Position numbers and translations under genes: made by a program. A stretch of 7,195 bases of DNA, from the NCBI GenBank assembly GCA_030432455.1, contig JAUIHC010000151.1, positions 1 through 7,195 on the forward strand, written 5' to 3'. Within the stretch, counting starts at the first letter, position 1; every line of letters begins with the position of its first letter. Below, in pieces: positions 1-6,490 of this stretch. The stretch is from Phycisphaerae bacterium (GTDB lineage: Bacteria > Planctomycetota > Phycisphaerae > Phycisphaerales > SM1A02). The notes under the pieces are model-generated. The model made no database searches and had not been told where the DNA came from. It was given only the letters and a program-made list of their open reading frames with translations.

Positions 1-5
1 CACGA

Positions 6-33
6 AGTATACCGACCCCTCGCCTCTCGGCAA
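6..33 (-). promoter_or_regulatory. Sigma70-like promoter pointing out of the left edge
   Basis: On the minus strand TTGCCG (33-28) is followed after a 16-nt spacer by TATACT (11-6). These match the sigma70 consensus in 4 of 6 and 5 of 6 positions. Transcription would start at about position 1 or just outside the window and run leftwards, so the target gene is not visible. It lies downstream of the GTPase stop, which fits a separate transcription unit. A chance match is possible. Confidence 0.35.
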
Positions 34-103
34 CGCTGTCGGCCGATCTCCGCCCCCCCCAACTCTCCCAGCTCCTCTTCGGAACCCCGTCACCACCGCA
101 ACG

Positions 104-139
104 ACCACTCCCACTCCCACTCCCACCACCACCACCACC
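104..139. repeat. Polypyrimidine microsatellite, (ACTCCC)3 then (ACC)5
   Basis: Three exact copies of ACTCCC occupy 107-124 and run directly into five ACC triplets at 125-139. The tract sits in a longer C/T-rich stretch (about 43-153) that also holds a run of eight C at 53-60. Read on the minus strand it gives GGGAGT repeats and GGT triplets, lying just 3' of the GTPase stop codon. No gene is seen at 1-153. The tract could form G-quadruplex or triplex DNA, or be a simple slippage-prone repeat. Confidence 0.8.
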
Positions 140-153
140 GCCCCTTCCCCCTC

Positions 154-1677
154 TCAACCGCGCGCTTTCCCCGCCCCCGCCCCCGTCCCCGTCCGGACCC
201 TCGTCGCCACCCTCGTCGCCACCCTTGCCGCCAGCGTCGCCACCGCCTCCGCTCTCCCCGGACCAACACCCGGCCCCACGACCCCCGATCCCGCTGGCAC
301 CGACAGCGAACTCCAGCCTCCTCGGCCCCGGGCCGCTCGAATCGCACCTCGTACCTCCGCGTCGATCCTCTCGGCTTCTCCCCGTCCTCCTTCGCCCGCG
401 ACCTCCAACGCCGACGCGACCGCCGACTCGATCGACACCGGCTCGATGGCCGCGTGTCCTCGGCTCAGGAACGCCCGGATCGTCGCCATCGCTCGGACCG
501 CAAGCACCTCGACCGCCGCGTCTCCCAGCCGGACCTCGTCCTGCCCCCGCAGCCGCCGAAGCACCTTCCGGCCGCTGGCGCCCGCCGCGCCGAGTGCCGC
601 GCCGACCGCGCCCAGCGCGGTGAATCCGCCCAGCGACATGCCGCCGACCGCAAGATCGATCATCGCTCCGGCCGCGACCAGCCCCGCCCCGGCGCCCGCC
701 GCCCAGAGGCCTGCCCGCTCAAGACTCTCCGGACTCGCGAAGTCGACGCCGCCCAGGGCCTCGGCGACTTCCAGCGTCGTCGCCCTCGCGTCGTCCCCCG
801 AGAAGCCGAACGCCGCCGCGATGTCGTCTCGGGCGTCGGCCTCGCGACGTCGCACCGCAGACAGCAGCGTCTCGCTGGCCGCCGAGAACGCCGCCCGCCG
901 TCCGGCATCGTCGGTCGCGGTGGCCGTCACCACGATCGCCGCCGCCGCGTCCACCAGCAGATCGGCGGCGACCTCGCACGCCGTCGCCACCGCCACGCCC
1001 CGCTCCCTCGCCCGCAGGTCGAGCCATCGGGTGATCGCCGCGTCGTGTGCCGGGGCCAGCGTGCGGACCGCTTCGAGCAGTCGTCGCTCGCCCGCGTCGT
1101 CGTAGACCACGGCGTCGAACGAGACCGTCGCGTGCAGTCCCTGGCGGGCGCAGGCGTCGCGCCATCGCCCGGCGTCGGCATCGGGGCGGGCGGTGAAGTT
1201 GAGGACCGGCACCACCGGACGGGCGGTGGCGGCGAGCACCGCGAGCTCGTCGAGATGCCGCGGCTTCGGGTCTTCGCGGGCATCGATCGCGTACAGCAGA
1301 ATCGTCGCGTCCAGCGCCGCCCGGATCGAGGCCGCCTCGAGACCGAGGTCGTCGTCGTCCCTCGCCGCCGGCGACTCGAGAAACCGGTCGAGCAGCGTCC
1401 GCGGGTCTTCATGACGGTCCGTGCGACCCGCATCGATCGCGTCTCGAAGCCGAAGCGAATCTTCGAGACCGGGAGTGTCGAGGATCGTTGCGATCACCCC
1501 TGACGCGTCCCGAACGTCGCCCGCATCGACCACTCGGGTCGTTCCTCCGCGTGGACTCACCACTCCGAAGTCGCGTCGCCGAAGAAGCGTCTGCAGAAGC
1601 GAGGTCTTCCCGGTGTTGGCGTGACCGACCACGGCGAGGCGCAACGCGGCGCCCGACTGACTCGCCACGCTGGTCAT
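154..1677 (-). CDS. DUF3482-type GTPase
   Basis: A 507-aa P-loop GTPase. The P-loop GHANTGKTS is at residues 18-26, a switch-I-like TTR at 46-48 and the G3 motif DTPG at 67-70. At the G4 position there is NFT (160-162) instead of NKxD, which as I recall is normal for this family. Residues 323-367 form a Gly/Ala-rich hydrophobic stretch (AIDLAVGG-type), also typical of DUF3482 proteins and possibly membrane-inserting. The last ~45 residues are low complexity (GPGVGPG, doubled RVAT, GTGAGAG). The ATG at 1677 overlaps the upstream stop as ATGA and has GGAGG 7 nt before it. An in-frame ATG at 1830 would add 51 Arg-rich residues inside the upstream gene and is rejected. The upstream DUF2868 partner implies a membrane-associated GTP-driven switch or remodelling module; the substrate is unknown. 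Family call firm, function open. Confidence 0.88.
   Translation of the reverse strand: MTSVASQSGAALRLAVVGHANTGKTSLLQTLLRRRDFGVVSPRGGTTRVVDAGDVRDASGVIATILDTPGLEDSLRLRDAIDAGRTDRHEDPRTLLDRFLESPAARDDDDLGLEAASIRAALDATILLYAIDAREDPKPRHLDELAVLAATARPVVPVLNFTARPDADAGRWRDACARQGLHATVSFDAVVYDDAGERRLLEAVRTLAPAHDAAITRWLDLRARERGVAVATACEVAADLLVDAAAAIVVTATATDDAGRRAAFSAASETLLSAVRRREADARDDIAAAFGFSGDDARATTLEVAEALGGVDFASPESLERAGLWAAGAGAGLVAAGAMIDLAVGGMSLGGFTALGAVGAALGAAGASGRKVLRRLRGQDEVRLGDAAVEVLAVRAMATIRAFLSRGHAAIEPVSIESAVASALEVAGEGGRGEAERIDAEVRGAIRAARGRGGWSSLSVPAGSGVVGPGVGPGRAEAVATLAARVATRVATRVRTGTGAGAGKARG
169..190 (-). other. G-quadruplex motif inside the 3' end of the GTPase gene
   Basis: The plus strand reads C4-G-C5-G-C5-GT-C4. 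The coding (minus) strand therefore carries four runs of four or five G separated by loops of only 1-2 nt. This is a textbook four-tract quadruplex pattern. It encodes the Gly/Ala-rich C-terminal tail of the GTPase. Because it is on the coding strand it would also be present in the mRNA, about 13 nt before the stop codon. Whether it folds or matters is unknown. Confidence 0.6.
200..223. repeat. Tandem 12-bp repeat, two perfect copies
   Basis: The unit CTCGTCGCCACC occurs at 200-211 and again at 212-223. The period is a multiple of three. It encodes a doubled Arg-Val-Ala-Thr motif (residues 485-492) in the GTPase tail, suggesting that the tail grew by in-frame repeat expansion. Confidence 0.8.
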
Positions 1678-3818
1678 GCCTCGTCCTCCATCGCGGAGAC
1701 GACTCGGTGGCGAGCGGCCGCGAGCCAGCGTCGAGCGGCGTCGGCATCGGGCAGCGAGGGAAGCGTGTCGCCGGGAAGCACGGCGTGCAGCAGTCGCGTG
1801 GTGCGGGCTTCGTCGCCGCCCTGCGCCCACCAGAGCACCGCCATCGAGACGAGCGCGGGCACCCGATCATCGAGCCGAGGAGATTCGGTCTCGTCGCTCT
1901 CCTGGGTGCTCGTCTTCGCGTCCGGGTCGCCGTCCCGACGTCGTCGGGTCAGCGACAGCAGGCCCGCGAGTCCCGCGCCGCTTCCGATCCATCCGGGCAT
2001 GGCCACGAGGGTTGCAGGGGCGATTGTCGCGGCTGCAATGCACGCCGACGCCCCGAGCACGCCGCCGAGTCCGGCCCAGACCGCCCCGGTTCGCAGCGAC
2101 GCCGGCAGCAACTCCAGACCAGTGCGTGCGAGGGCCGCCGCCCTCACCGCCTCACCCGTGACATCGAGTCCGCCCCGACTCCCGATCCGCGTGAACCACG
2201 ATCCGAGTCGATCGGCGGTCGAGTCGTCACCGCTCAGTTCCCTGACGAGCTCGCGCACCGCGGCGGCGTGCCCCGCGTCGCTCGGAAGCCGGTCCGTGTC
2301 CGCGTCGAGTCGGTGACCGATCACCGCCAGCGCGGCGTCGAAGCGACTCGGGTCGAGCCTCGCCGTCCGCTCCGGGGTGGTCCCCGGCTCGGACATCCGC
2401 TCGTGCCCCGGACCGTGCACGATCGCTGCGAGCAGCCGCCCGCTCTCCGCGGTGCGGTGTTCGAGATCGACCTCGACCATCGCGAGTCCAAGATCACGCG
2501 ACACCGCTCGCCAGTCCTCCAGACGAATCGCCGACGTGGCGGCCGACTCGGACCGGCGAAGACGGTCGCCGCCGTCGAGGACGAGTCTCGGCGGATGGGC
2601 CGATCGCTCGGCGAGTTCGCGGAGCCGACGCCGCACGCCGCGATCGGGCGTGGCGGGAATCCACGACACCACGACGACCGCCGCCTCGGGATCAGAGGTC
2701 GTCGCAATCACGCGGTCGAGCGACTCGGTGGAATCCAGCTCGCCGAGATCGGCGAGTCCGGCGAGTTCCGGCGGCAGGGCGGGGCGATCGTTCGGCGCTT
2801 CGAGACGAACCACATGGGTGGCGACGATGCCGTCGGCCGAGGGCCAGGTGGAACGCGATGCCGTCGCCGTCGCCGCGGGCGTCGGGCGGGGCGTCGCATT
2901 CGCAGCCGATGCCGTCGCCCGTCGAACCGAGGCCGGGACGGGTCGCGGCGGTGGTCGCCATCGCTCGGCCAGCCAGTGCCCGATCGCGGCGTTGGCGACC
3001 GTCCAAAGGAACATCGGGGCCAGCAGATAGACGGCGAGGCCGGCGGTCAGGAATCGGATCCATCGTCGGCGGGCGGCCAGCGCCGTCTCATCGTCGGCCG
3101 CCGCCTCGGGAGGCGATGCGACGGGGTGGAGCTCCTCGCTGCCGATCAGCGGGGCCAGCGGTGCTGCCGCCAGATCCGTGATCGTCTGGCCGACCCGCGG
3201 CGACAGCCACGAGCTCTCCCACCCGAATCCGAGGGCGACTCGGGCGGTCGTCAGCCACACCGTGAGGATCGCTGCGACCGCGAAGGCCGTCCAGAACATG
3301 CCCGAACCCGCGGCGGCGACTCGGCGACCGCTGCCGTTGGCGAAGACCTGCCCCACCCGACGCAGGGCGGCCTGGACGATCGACGCCTCGGCGTCGGTCG
3401 GCCGCCATCGGCCGATGGCCTGCAGGAAGCTGGAAGGGACGAGCCGACCGAGGACCGGCATCGCGCGGCGGCCGAGGATCATCAGCACCACCGCTCGAAG
3501 CGCCAGCAGAAGCCACGGCGTGCCGACGAGCACGAGCAGCATCGCGGGGGCGTGCACCGGGATGTCGGGGGGGCGGAGGAGCTCGGCGGTCGCGGTCCAC
3601 CCGGCGATCGCGCCCAGCAGGGTGAGGATGGCGAAGGCGAGTCCCGCTCCGAGCAGTCCGCGATCGATCACTCGCCGGGCGGAGTCGAGGGCCTCCGGAT
3701 CATCCGCGCGCTGGGCGTCGTCGATCGCCGCCTGGGCGACGCGGGCTCGCCAACTGCGGGCAAGGCCGCGGGAAGGGGGCCGGACGGGAGTCGAGGGCTC
3801 GGAGATCGGATCGGTCAC
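1674..3818 (-). CDS. DUF2868-type integral membrane protein with C-terminal extension
   Basis: 714 aa, partner of the GTPase gene it overlaps by 4 bp. Four membrane segments are visible at about residues 54-75, 91-115, 174-194 and 255-279. Between the last two is FGWESSWLSP (198-207), a hallmark I recall from DUF2868. A Pro/Ala/Thr-rich linker (about 285-327) leads to a soluble alpha/beta-looking region (about 330-465) with PDRG at 391-394, also seen in the family. Residues ~466-714 go beyond the family length I remember (about 450-480 aa). They contain a second hydrophobic Gly/Ala-rich segment (578-624), a basic RRRR stop and a soluble end. The start is GTG at 3818; no Shine-Dalgarno site is visible, so the start is less certain than for the other genes. 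Role unknown: probably the membrane anchor or regulator of the GTPase. Confidence 0.82.
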   Translation of the reverse strand: MTDPISEPSTPVRPPSRGLARSWRARVAQAAIDDAQRADDPEALDSARRVIDRGLLGAGLAFAILTLLGAIAGWTATAELLRPPDIPVHAPAMLLVLVGTPWLLLALRAVVLMILGRRAMPVLGRLVPSSFLQAIGRWRPTDAEASIVQAALRRVGQVFANGSGRRVAAAGSGMFWTAFAVAAILTVWLTTARVALGFGWESSWLSPRVGQTITDLAAAPLAPLIGSEELHPVASPPEAAADDETALAARRRWIRFLTAGLAVYLLAPMFLWTVANAAIGHWLAERWRPPPRPVPASVRRATASAANATPRPTPAATATASRSTWPSADGIVATHVVRLEAPNDRPALPPELAGLADLGELDSTESLDRVIATTSDPEAAVVVVSWIPATPDRGVRRRLRELAERSAHPPRLVLDGGDRLRRSESAATSAIRLEDWRAVSRDLGLAMVEVDLEHRTAESGRLLAAIVHGPGHERMSEPGTTPERTARLDPSRFDAALAVIGHRLDADTDRLPSDAGHAAAVRELVRELSGDDSTADRLGSWFTRIGSRGGLDVTGEAVRAAALARTGLELLPASLRTGAVWAGLGGVLGASACIAAATIAPATLVAMPGWIGSGAGLAGLLSLTRRRRDGDPDAKTSTQESDETESPRLDDRVPALVSMAVLWWAQGGDEARTTRLLHAVLPGDTLPSLPDADAARRWLAAARHRVVSAMEDEA
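1685..1689 (-). promoter_or_regulatory. Shine-Dalgarno site of the GTPase gene
   Basis: GGAGG on the minus strand, 7 nt before the ATG at 1677 and inside the last codons of the upstream gene. It fixes the 1677 start and, with the ATGA overlap, points to translational coupling of the two genes. Confidence 0.75.
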
Positions 3819-3935
3819 GATGGCGGGATTGTCGTCGGGATTCGAGGTCCATGTCGGCGGTCTCGATTCGGATCGAGTGCTCGACGATGTCGGGCCGTCA
3901 ACGAGCGAGGGAGAGGTGACCGGGCTCTCACACGA

Positions 3936-3965
3936 ACACCGCCGCCCCGGGGCGGGCGGCGGTGT
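3936..3965 (-). terminator. GC-rich hairpin downstream of tatA
   Basis: A perfect 12-bp stem (ACACCGCCGCCC paired with its complement) closes a 6-nt loop. It lies 57 nt past the tatA stop and 117 nt before the DUF2868 start, so it most likely ends the tatA transcript. No U-tract follows on the minus strand, so it may act as a rho-dependent or processing-type end. The rest of the gap at 3819-4022 shows nothing else convincing. Confidence 0.55.
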
Positions 3966-4022
3966 CAGGTGGTTCGCTGCTGATGGTCGATCGAGCTCGG
4001 TCCCCGGACTCGGTCTCCAGAC

Positions 4023-4331
4023 TCAATCCCCATTCTTGGCAACCGGCTCGGCCGCCTGCTCGAACGGGCTCCGCTCGCCGCCGGTCGCGGGGTCGTGATG
4101 ACTCGACTGGTTGGCGATCTGTGCGGGCTTCGAACTGCTGGACTCGGTCTCGATCTCGTCCTCGATGCCCTTGATCCCCTTCTTGAACTCGACGATGCCC
4201 TTCCCGAGCGATCGGCCGACCTCGGGAAGCCGGCGTCCGAAGATGAGCAGGGCGATGCCGAGGATGATCACCCACTCGTATCCGCCGGGCATGCCGATCC
4301 CGAGAACGAGGCTGGGAATGTGAAGGCTCAT
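4023..4331 (-). CDS. tatA: Sec-independent protein translocase subunit TatA
   Basis: 102 aa. TatA oligomers form the membrane passage of the twin-arginine pathway, which exports folded proteins recognised by TatC (with TatB where present). The layout is classical: a short periplasmic N-terminus, one membrane helix at about residues 18-31, the conserved FG hinge at 31-32 followed by RRLPEVGRSLGKG (33-45), an amphipathic helix to about 60, and a polar, disordered C-terminus. Glu19 sits at the polar position near the start of the helix. The N-terminus is roughly ten residues longer than in short TatA proteins. The ATG at 4331 has AGGAG 7 nt upstream, which favours it over Met14. No tatC or tatB is in the window, so this is an orphan tatA locus. 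TatA and TatB are hard to separate by sequence; the length and the FGRRLPE/EFKKG pattern favour TatA. Confidence 0.93.
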   Translation of the reverse strand: MSLHIPSLVLGIGMPGGYEWVIILGIALLIFGRRLPEVGRSLGKGIVEFKKGIKGIEDEIETESSSSKPAQIANQSSHHDPATGGERSPFEQAAEPVAKNGD

Positions 4332-4338
4332 GAGGGGA

Positions 4339-4343
4339 CTCCT
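4339..4343 (-). promoter_or_regulatory. Shine-Dalgarno site of tatA
   Basis: AGGAG on the minus strand, 7 nt before the ATG at 4331. It supports this start over the internal Met14. Confidence 0.7.
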
Positions 4344-4385
4344 GACGGATGGACCTGGGGCGGGGAGGCCGCGTGTCGACCGAAC

Positions 4386-4391
4386 AGTGTA
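4386..4391 (-). promoter_or_regulatory. Possible -10 element for tatA
   Basis: TACACT on the minus strand matches the -10 consensus in 4 of 6 positions and would give a leader of about 48 nt. No good -35 box stands at the right distance, so the call is weak. tatA could instead be read from the SGNH-like gene upstream. Confidence 0.2.
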
Positions 4392-4422
4392 GAGGCCGAC
4401 CCTCGTCGACGCTCGCCCCGAG

Positions 4423-4452
4423 CCGAATGTTCGCCGCGGGCGGGATATTCGG
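4423..4452 (-). terminator. Imperfect hairpin after the SGNH-like gene
   Basis: CCGAAT and ATTCGG form a 6-bp outer stem. After an internal loop, CGCC and GGCG form a 4-bp inner stem with a 3-nt loop. It begins 11 nt past the stop codon at 4464. No U-tract follows. It may be a weak terminator or partial attenuator between the SGNH-like gene and tatA, or chance. Confidence 0.3.
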
Positions 4453-4463
4453 ACGCGACGGCG

Positions 4464-5258
4464 TCAGCCGAGCTCGGGATGTCGAGGCCGTGGAATCCCT
4501 TCCAGAAGTCGTCCGGTGCCCCGTCGACCGAGTCGTCGCCATGGGTGCTCCGCCCGCAGCAGAGCGTCCGCGACCGCCCGCGCGGTCGAGGTGGCGACTC
4601 GGGCGCGACCGGCCTCCGAAGGCGTCAGACCGTCCGAGGCCAGGTGGGGCGGGCGAGACTCGGTGAGATCGATCGCGAGATCGCATCGGTCGATCAGGAT
4701 GTCCCGGCCGCGTCCCACCTCGCGGATCACCACCGTGAGTCGATCGACATCGTTGGCCCGGATCAGGTCCTGCCCGTCGTCCCGGACCGGGACCGGGGTG
4801 GCGAGGACCAGATCGGATTCGCCCGACTGGTTGACCGCATCGACGATCCGATGCAGGTCGCCTCGCAGGTCCGCGATCCGCCGAGCCGGATGGCTGGCCC
4901 CGTCGGCTTCGAGCGAGCGGTGCAGATCGGTGCGGCCGACCGAGACATGGACCGCGTGGGGACGGAACCGTCGAAGCAGTTCGCCCATCCGCTCCGCCAC
5001 GTCGGCGAGTCCGGGGAAGGGCTCGTCGCATCCGACCACCGCCATCCGGAACGGCACATCCATGCGATCGAGTGCGGCGACGACCGCGGCGCGAAGATCG
5101 CGCCCCGCGGGGTCGGAGATCAGCAGCACGAGTCTCTGGTCGTCGCCGTCGGACACCCCCGGAGTGTACGGTGGTGATCGGATCTCCCTTCGGCCGATGT
5201 TGAAGTCGGAATCCCGACCACGGCTCATCGCAGGAGTCTTCGCATCATGCGTCGTCAT
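4464..5258 (-). CDS. SGNH/GDSL hydrolase-like protein, catalytic residues apparently lost
   Basis: 264 aa with the outline of an SGNH hydrolase. A hydrophobic strand ends in ISDP (47-50) where GDS is expected. There is a Gly at 76 (block II), GRTD (108-111) where GxND is expected, TPVPV (154-158) like the usual TP-P strand, and DGLTPSEAG (209-217) where DGxHPxxxG is expected. Thus Ser becomes Pro50, Asn becomes Thr110 and His becomes Thr212; only the Asp of the last block remains. It may be a binding protein rather than an esterase. No signal peptide is seen. The ATG at 5258 has GGAGG 8 nt upstream, but it overlaps the divergent mltA by 12 bp. Alternatives are ATG 5228 or GTG 5156, which follows TACACT by 6 nt and could be leaderless. 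The domain begins near residue 42, so any of these would keep it. That it is a gene is fairly sure; the family is a motif-level call. Confidence 0.62.
   Translation of the reverse strand: MTTHDAKTPAMSRGRDSDFNIGRREIRSPPYTPGVSDGDDQRLVLLISDPAGRDLRAAVVAALDRMDVPFRMAVVGCDEPFPGLADVAERMGELLRRFRPHAVHVSVGRTDLHRSLEADGASHPARRIADLRGDLHRIVDAVNQSGESDLVLATPVPVRDDGQDLIRANDVDRLTVVIREVGRGRDILIDRCDLAIDLTESRPPHLASDGLTPSEAGRARVATSTARAVADALLRAEHPWRRLGRRGTGRLLEGIPRPRHPELG
5232..5236 (+). promoter_or_regulatory. Shine-Dalgarno site of mltA
   Basis: AGGAG, 10 nt before the ATG at 5247. It lies within the divergent SGNH-like gene if that starts at 5258. Confidence 0.6.
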
Positions 5259-6449
5259 CGTCCTTCCCTCCGTACCGTCCTTCTGATGTCTCTCGCCGCC
5301 GCCTCGGCCATGTTGGCGGGCTGCCGCACCACCTCGGAGGCCACGCCCGACTACGAGCGTGAGCTGCGGGCGGGCGAGGTGGCGCTTCGTCCCGTCCAAC
5401 CCGGCGCCGAACCCGACCTCGAGGCCGCGTGGATGCGGCGGGACGAGGGGCTTCGGGACGCCGTTCGGCAGAGCCTCTCGTGGTTCGCGGCTCCGAGCTC
5501 GCAGCAGTGGTGGCCGTATCGCACCACCGATCGGGAGATCTCGCACGAGGACGCCCGCCGCTCCGTGCTCCGCTTCGGAGAGCTTCTCGACGAATGCGCG
5601 AGCGCCGACGAGTTCCGGCGCCGCGTGCTGGAGGAGTTCCGCGTCTACGAGTCGGTCGGCTGGAACGGCCGCGGTGTGATCCTCTACACCGGCTACTACG
5701 CGCCGGAGTTCGAGGCGAGCCCGGTGCGGACCTCGCGATTCACCGCCCCGCTCTACAAGCGGCCCGCGGATCTGGTCACCCGCCCGGTGGACGGCACCCC
5801 GATCGGGAGACGACTCCCGGATGGTTCGATCTCCCGGTATCCCACGCGAGCCGAGATCGAGGACTCGCGGATGCTGGACGGCACCGAGCTCGTGTGGCTG
5901 GAGACTCCACTCGACGCGTACGTCGTGCAGGTCAACGGCAGCGCGAAGCTCACCATGCCCGACGGCTCGATCGAGTACGTCGGCTACGACGGCAAGACCG
6001 ATCGTCGCTACACCGGCCTGGGGACCACGCTGTTCGACCGGGCGCTCATCCCGAAGAAGGATCTCCCCGCGATCTACGATCTCTACCGACGCGATCCGCA
6101 GGCCGTCACCGACGCGATGCTCGCGAACGAGAACTTCGTGTTCTTCCGACCCTACGACGGCGCCGACTGGCCGAGTGGCAGCCTCGGTCGCAAGGTGAAC
6201 GGGCTCGCGTCGCTCGCGACCGACAAGGATGTCTATCCGCGGGGCTGCGTGACCTACGTGGACACCGAGGGCATCGAGGTCTCGGGATCGACCCGGCCCA
6301 TCCAGCGGTTCATGCTCGACCAGGACACCGGCGGCGCCATCCGGGCACCGGGGCGGGCGGACATCTACATGGGTGAGGGCGACGACGCGGAGACGCTGGC
6401 CGGTGGCCAGTACGCCGAAGGGCGGCTGTACTACCTGTTCCTTCGATAG
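5247..6449 (+). CDS. mltA: Membrane-bound lytic murein transglycosylase A (MltA), lipoprotein
   Basis: 400 aa. It cleaves the MurNAc-GlcNAc bond of peptidoglycan, leaving a 1,6-anhydroMurNAc end, and acts outside the cytoplasmic membrane. The N-terminus is a lipoprotein signal: basic RRHR, a hydrophobic core, and the lipobox LAGC with lipidated Cys26. Arg follows the Cys, which by the E. coli rule would send it to the outer membrane. Family motifs in order: YTGYYAP (147-153), YPTRAEIE (198-205), VNGSAKL (229-235), YDGK (247-250), NENFVFFR (294-301) and the C-terminal 3D-type domain DQDTGGAI (358-365) with ADIYMG (371-376). Asp360 and Asp372 correspond to the conserved pair that includes the catalytic acid of E. 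coli MltA (Asp308); here the spacing is 12 residues rather than 11 as I recall it. All key motifs are present, so an active enzyme is expected. The ATG at 5247 has AGGAG upstream. It is the only plus-strand gene. Confidence 0.95.
   Translation: MRRHRPSLRTVLLMSLAAASAMLAGCRTTSEATPDYERELRAGEVALRPVQPGAEPDLEAAWMRRDEGLRDAVRQSLSWFAAPSSQQWWPYRTTDREISHEDARRSVLRFGELLDECASADEFRRRVLEEFRVYESVGWNGRGVILYTGYYAPEFEASPVRTSRFTAPLYKRPADLVTRPVDGTPIGRRLPDGSISRYPTRAEIEDSRMLDGTELVWLETPLDAYVVQVNGSAKLTMPDGSIEYVGYDGKTDRRYTGLGTTLFDRALIPKKDLPAIYDLYRRDPQAVTDAMLANENFVFFRPYDGADWPSGSLGRKVNGLASLATDKDVYPRGCVTYVDTEGIEVSGSTRPIQRFMLDQDTGGAIRAPGRADIYMGEGDDAETLAGGQYAEGRLYYLFLR
5267..5271 (-). promoter_or_regulatory. Shine-Dalgarno site of the SGNH-like gene
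   Basis: GGAGG on the minus strand, 8 nt before the ATG at 5258. It lies within codons 7-9 of mltA on the other strand. It is the main argument for the 5258 start. Confidence 0.5.
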
Positions 6450-6490
6450 CGACGAGATCCCCCGGTTCGCCCCGAGTCACTCCGGAACAG

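Noticed and set aside
104..139. Short repeats as a CRISPR array
   Set aside because: Units are 3-6 bp with no spacers. This is a microsatellite.
454..1503. A 349-codon plus-strand frame opposite the GTPase gene
   Set aside because: It is Arg-rich and antisense to a gene with clear P-loop and DTPG motifs, so it is a GC-rich shadow.
1678..1830. In-frame upstream start for the GTPase at 1830
   Set aside because: It adds 51 Arg/Ser-rich residues overlapping the upstream gene in another frame. The 1677 ATG has a good SD and an ATGA junction.
3862..3877. CTCGAT-TCGG-ATCGAG inverted repeat and a TTGACG -35-like box (3901-3896) before the DUF2868 gene
   Set aside because: CGATCG-type words are very common in this DNA, and no -10 box is found at a proper distance from the TTGACG, so neither can be called a site.
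1488..3983. An 831-codon open reading frame on the plus strand, antisense to the membrane-protein gene
   Set aside because: The translation is Arg/Gly/Pro-rich without motifs or membrane segments. The minus strand here encodes recognisable family motifs. Long antisense frames are expected in GC-rich coding DNA.
5200..5228. TTGAAG and a GCTCAT box 17 nt later as an mltA promoter
   Set aside because: The -10 match is poor. The real mltA promoter cannot be picked out by eye.
5259..5546. In-frame upstream extension of the SGNH-like gene to 5546
   Set aside because: It would lie entirely within mltA on the opposite strand, is low in protein-like character, and the SD points to 5258.
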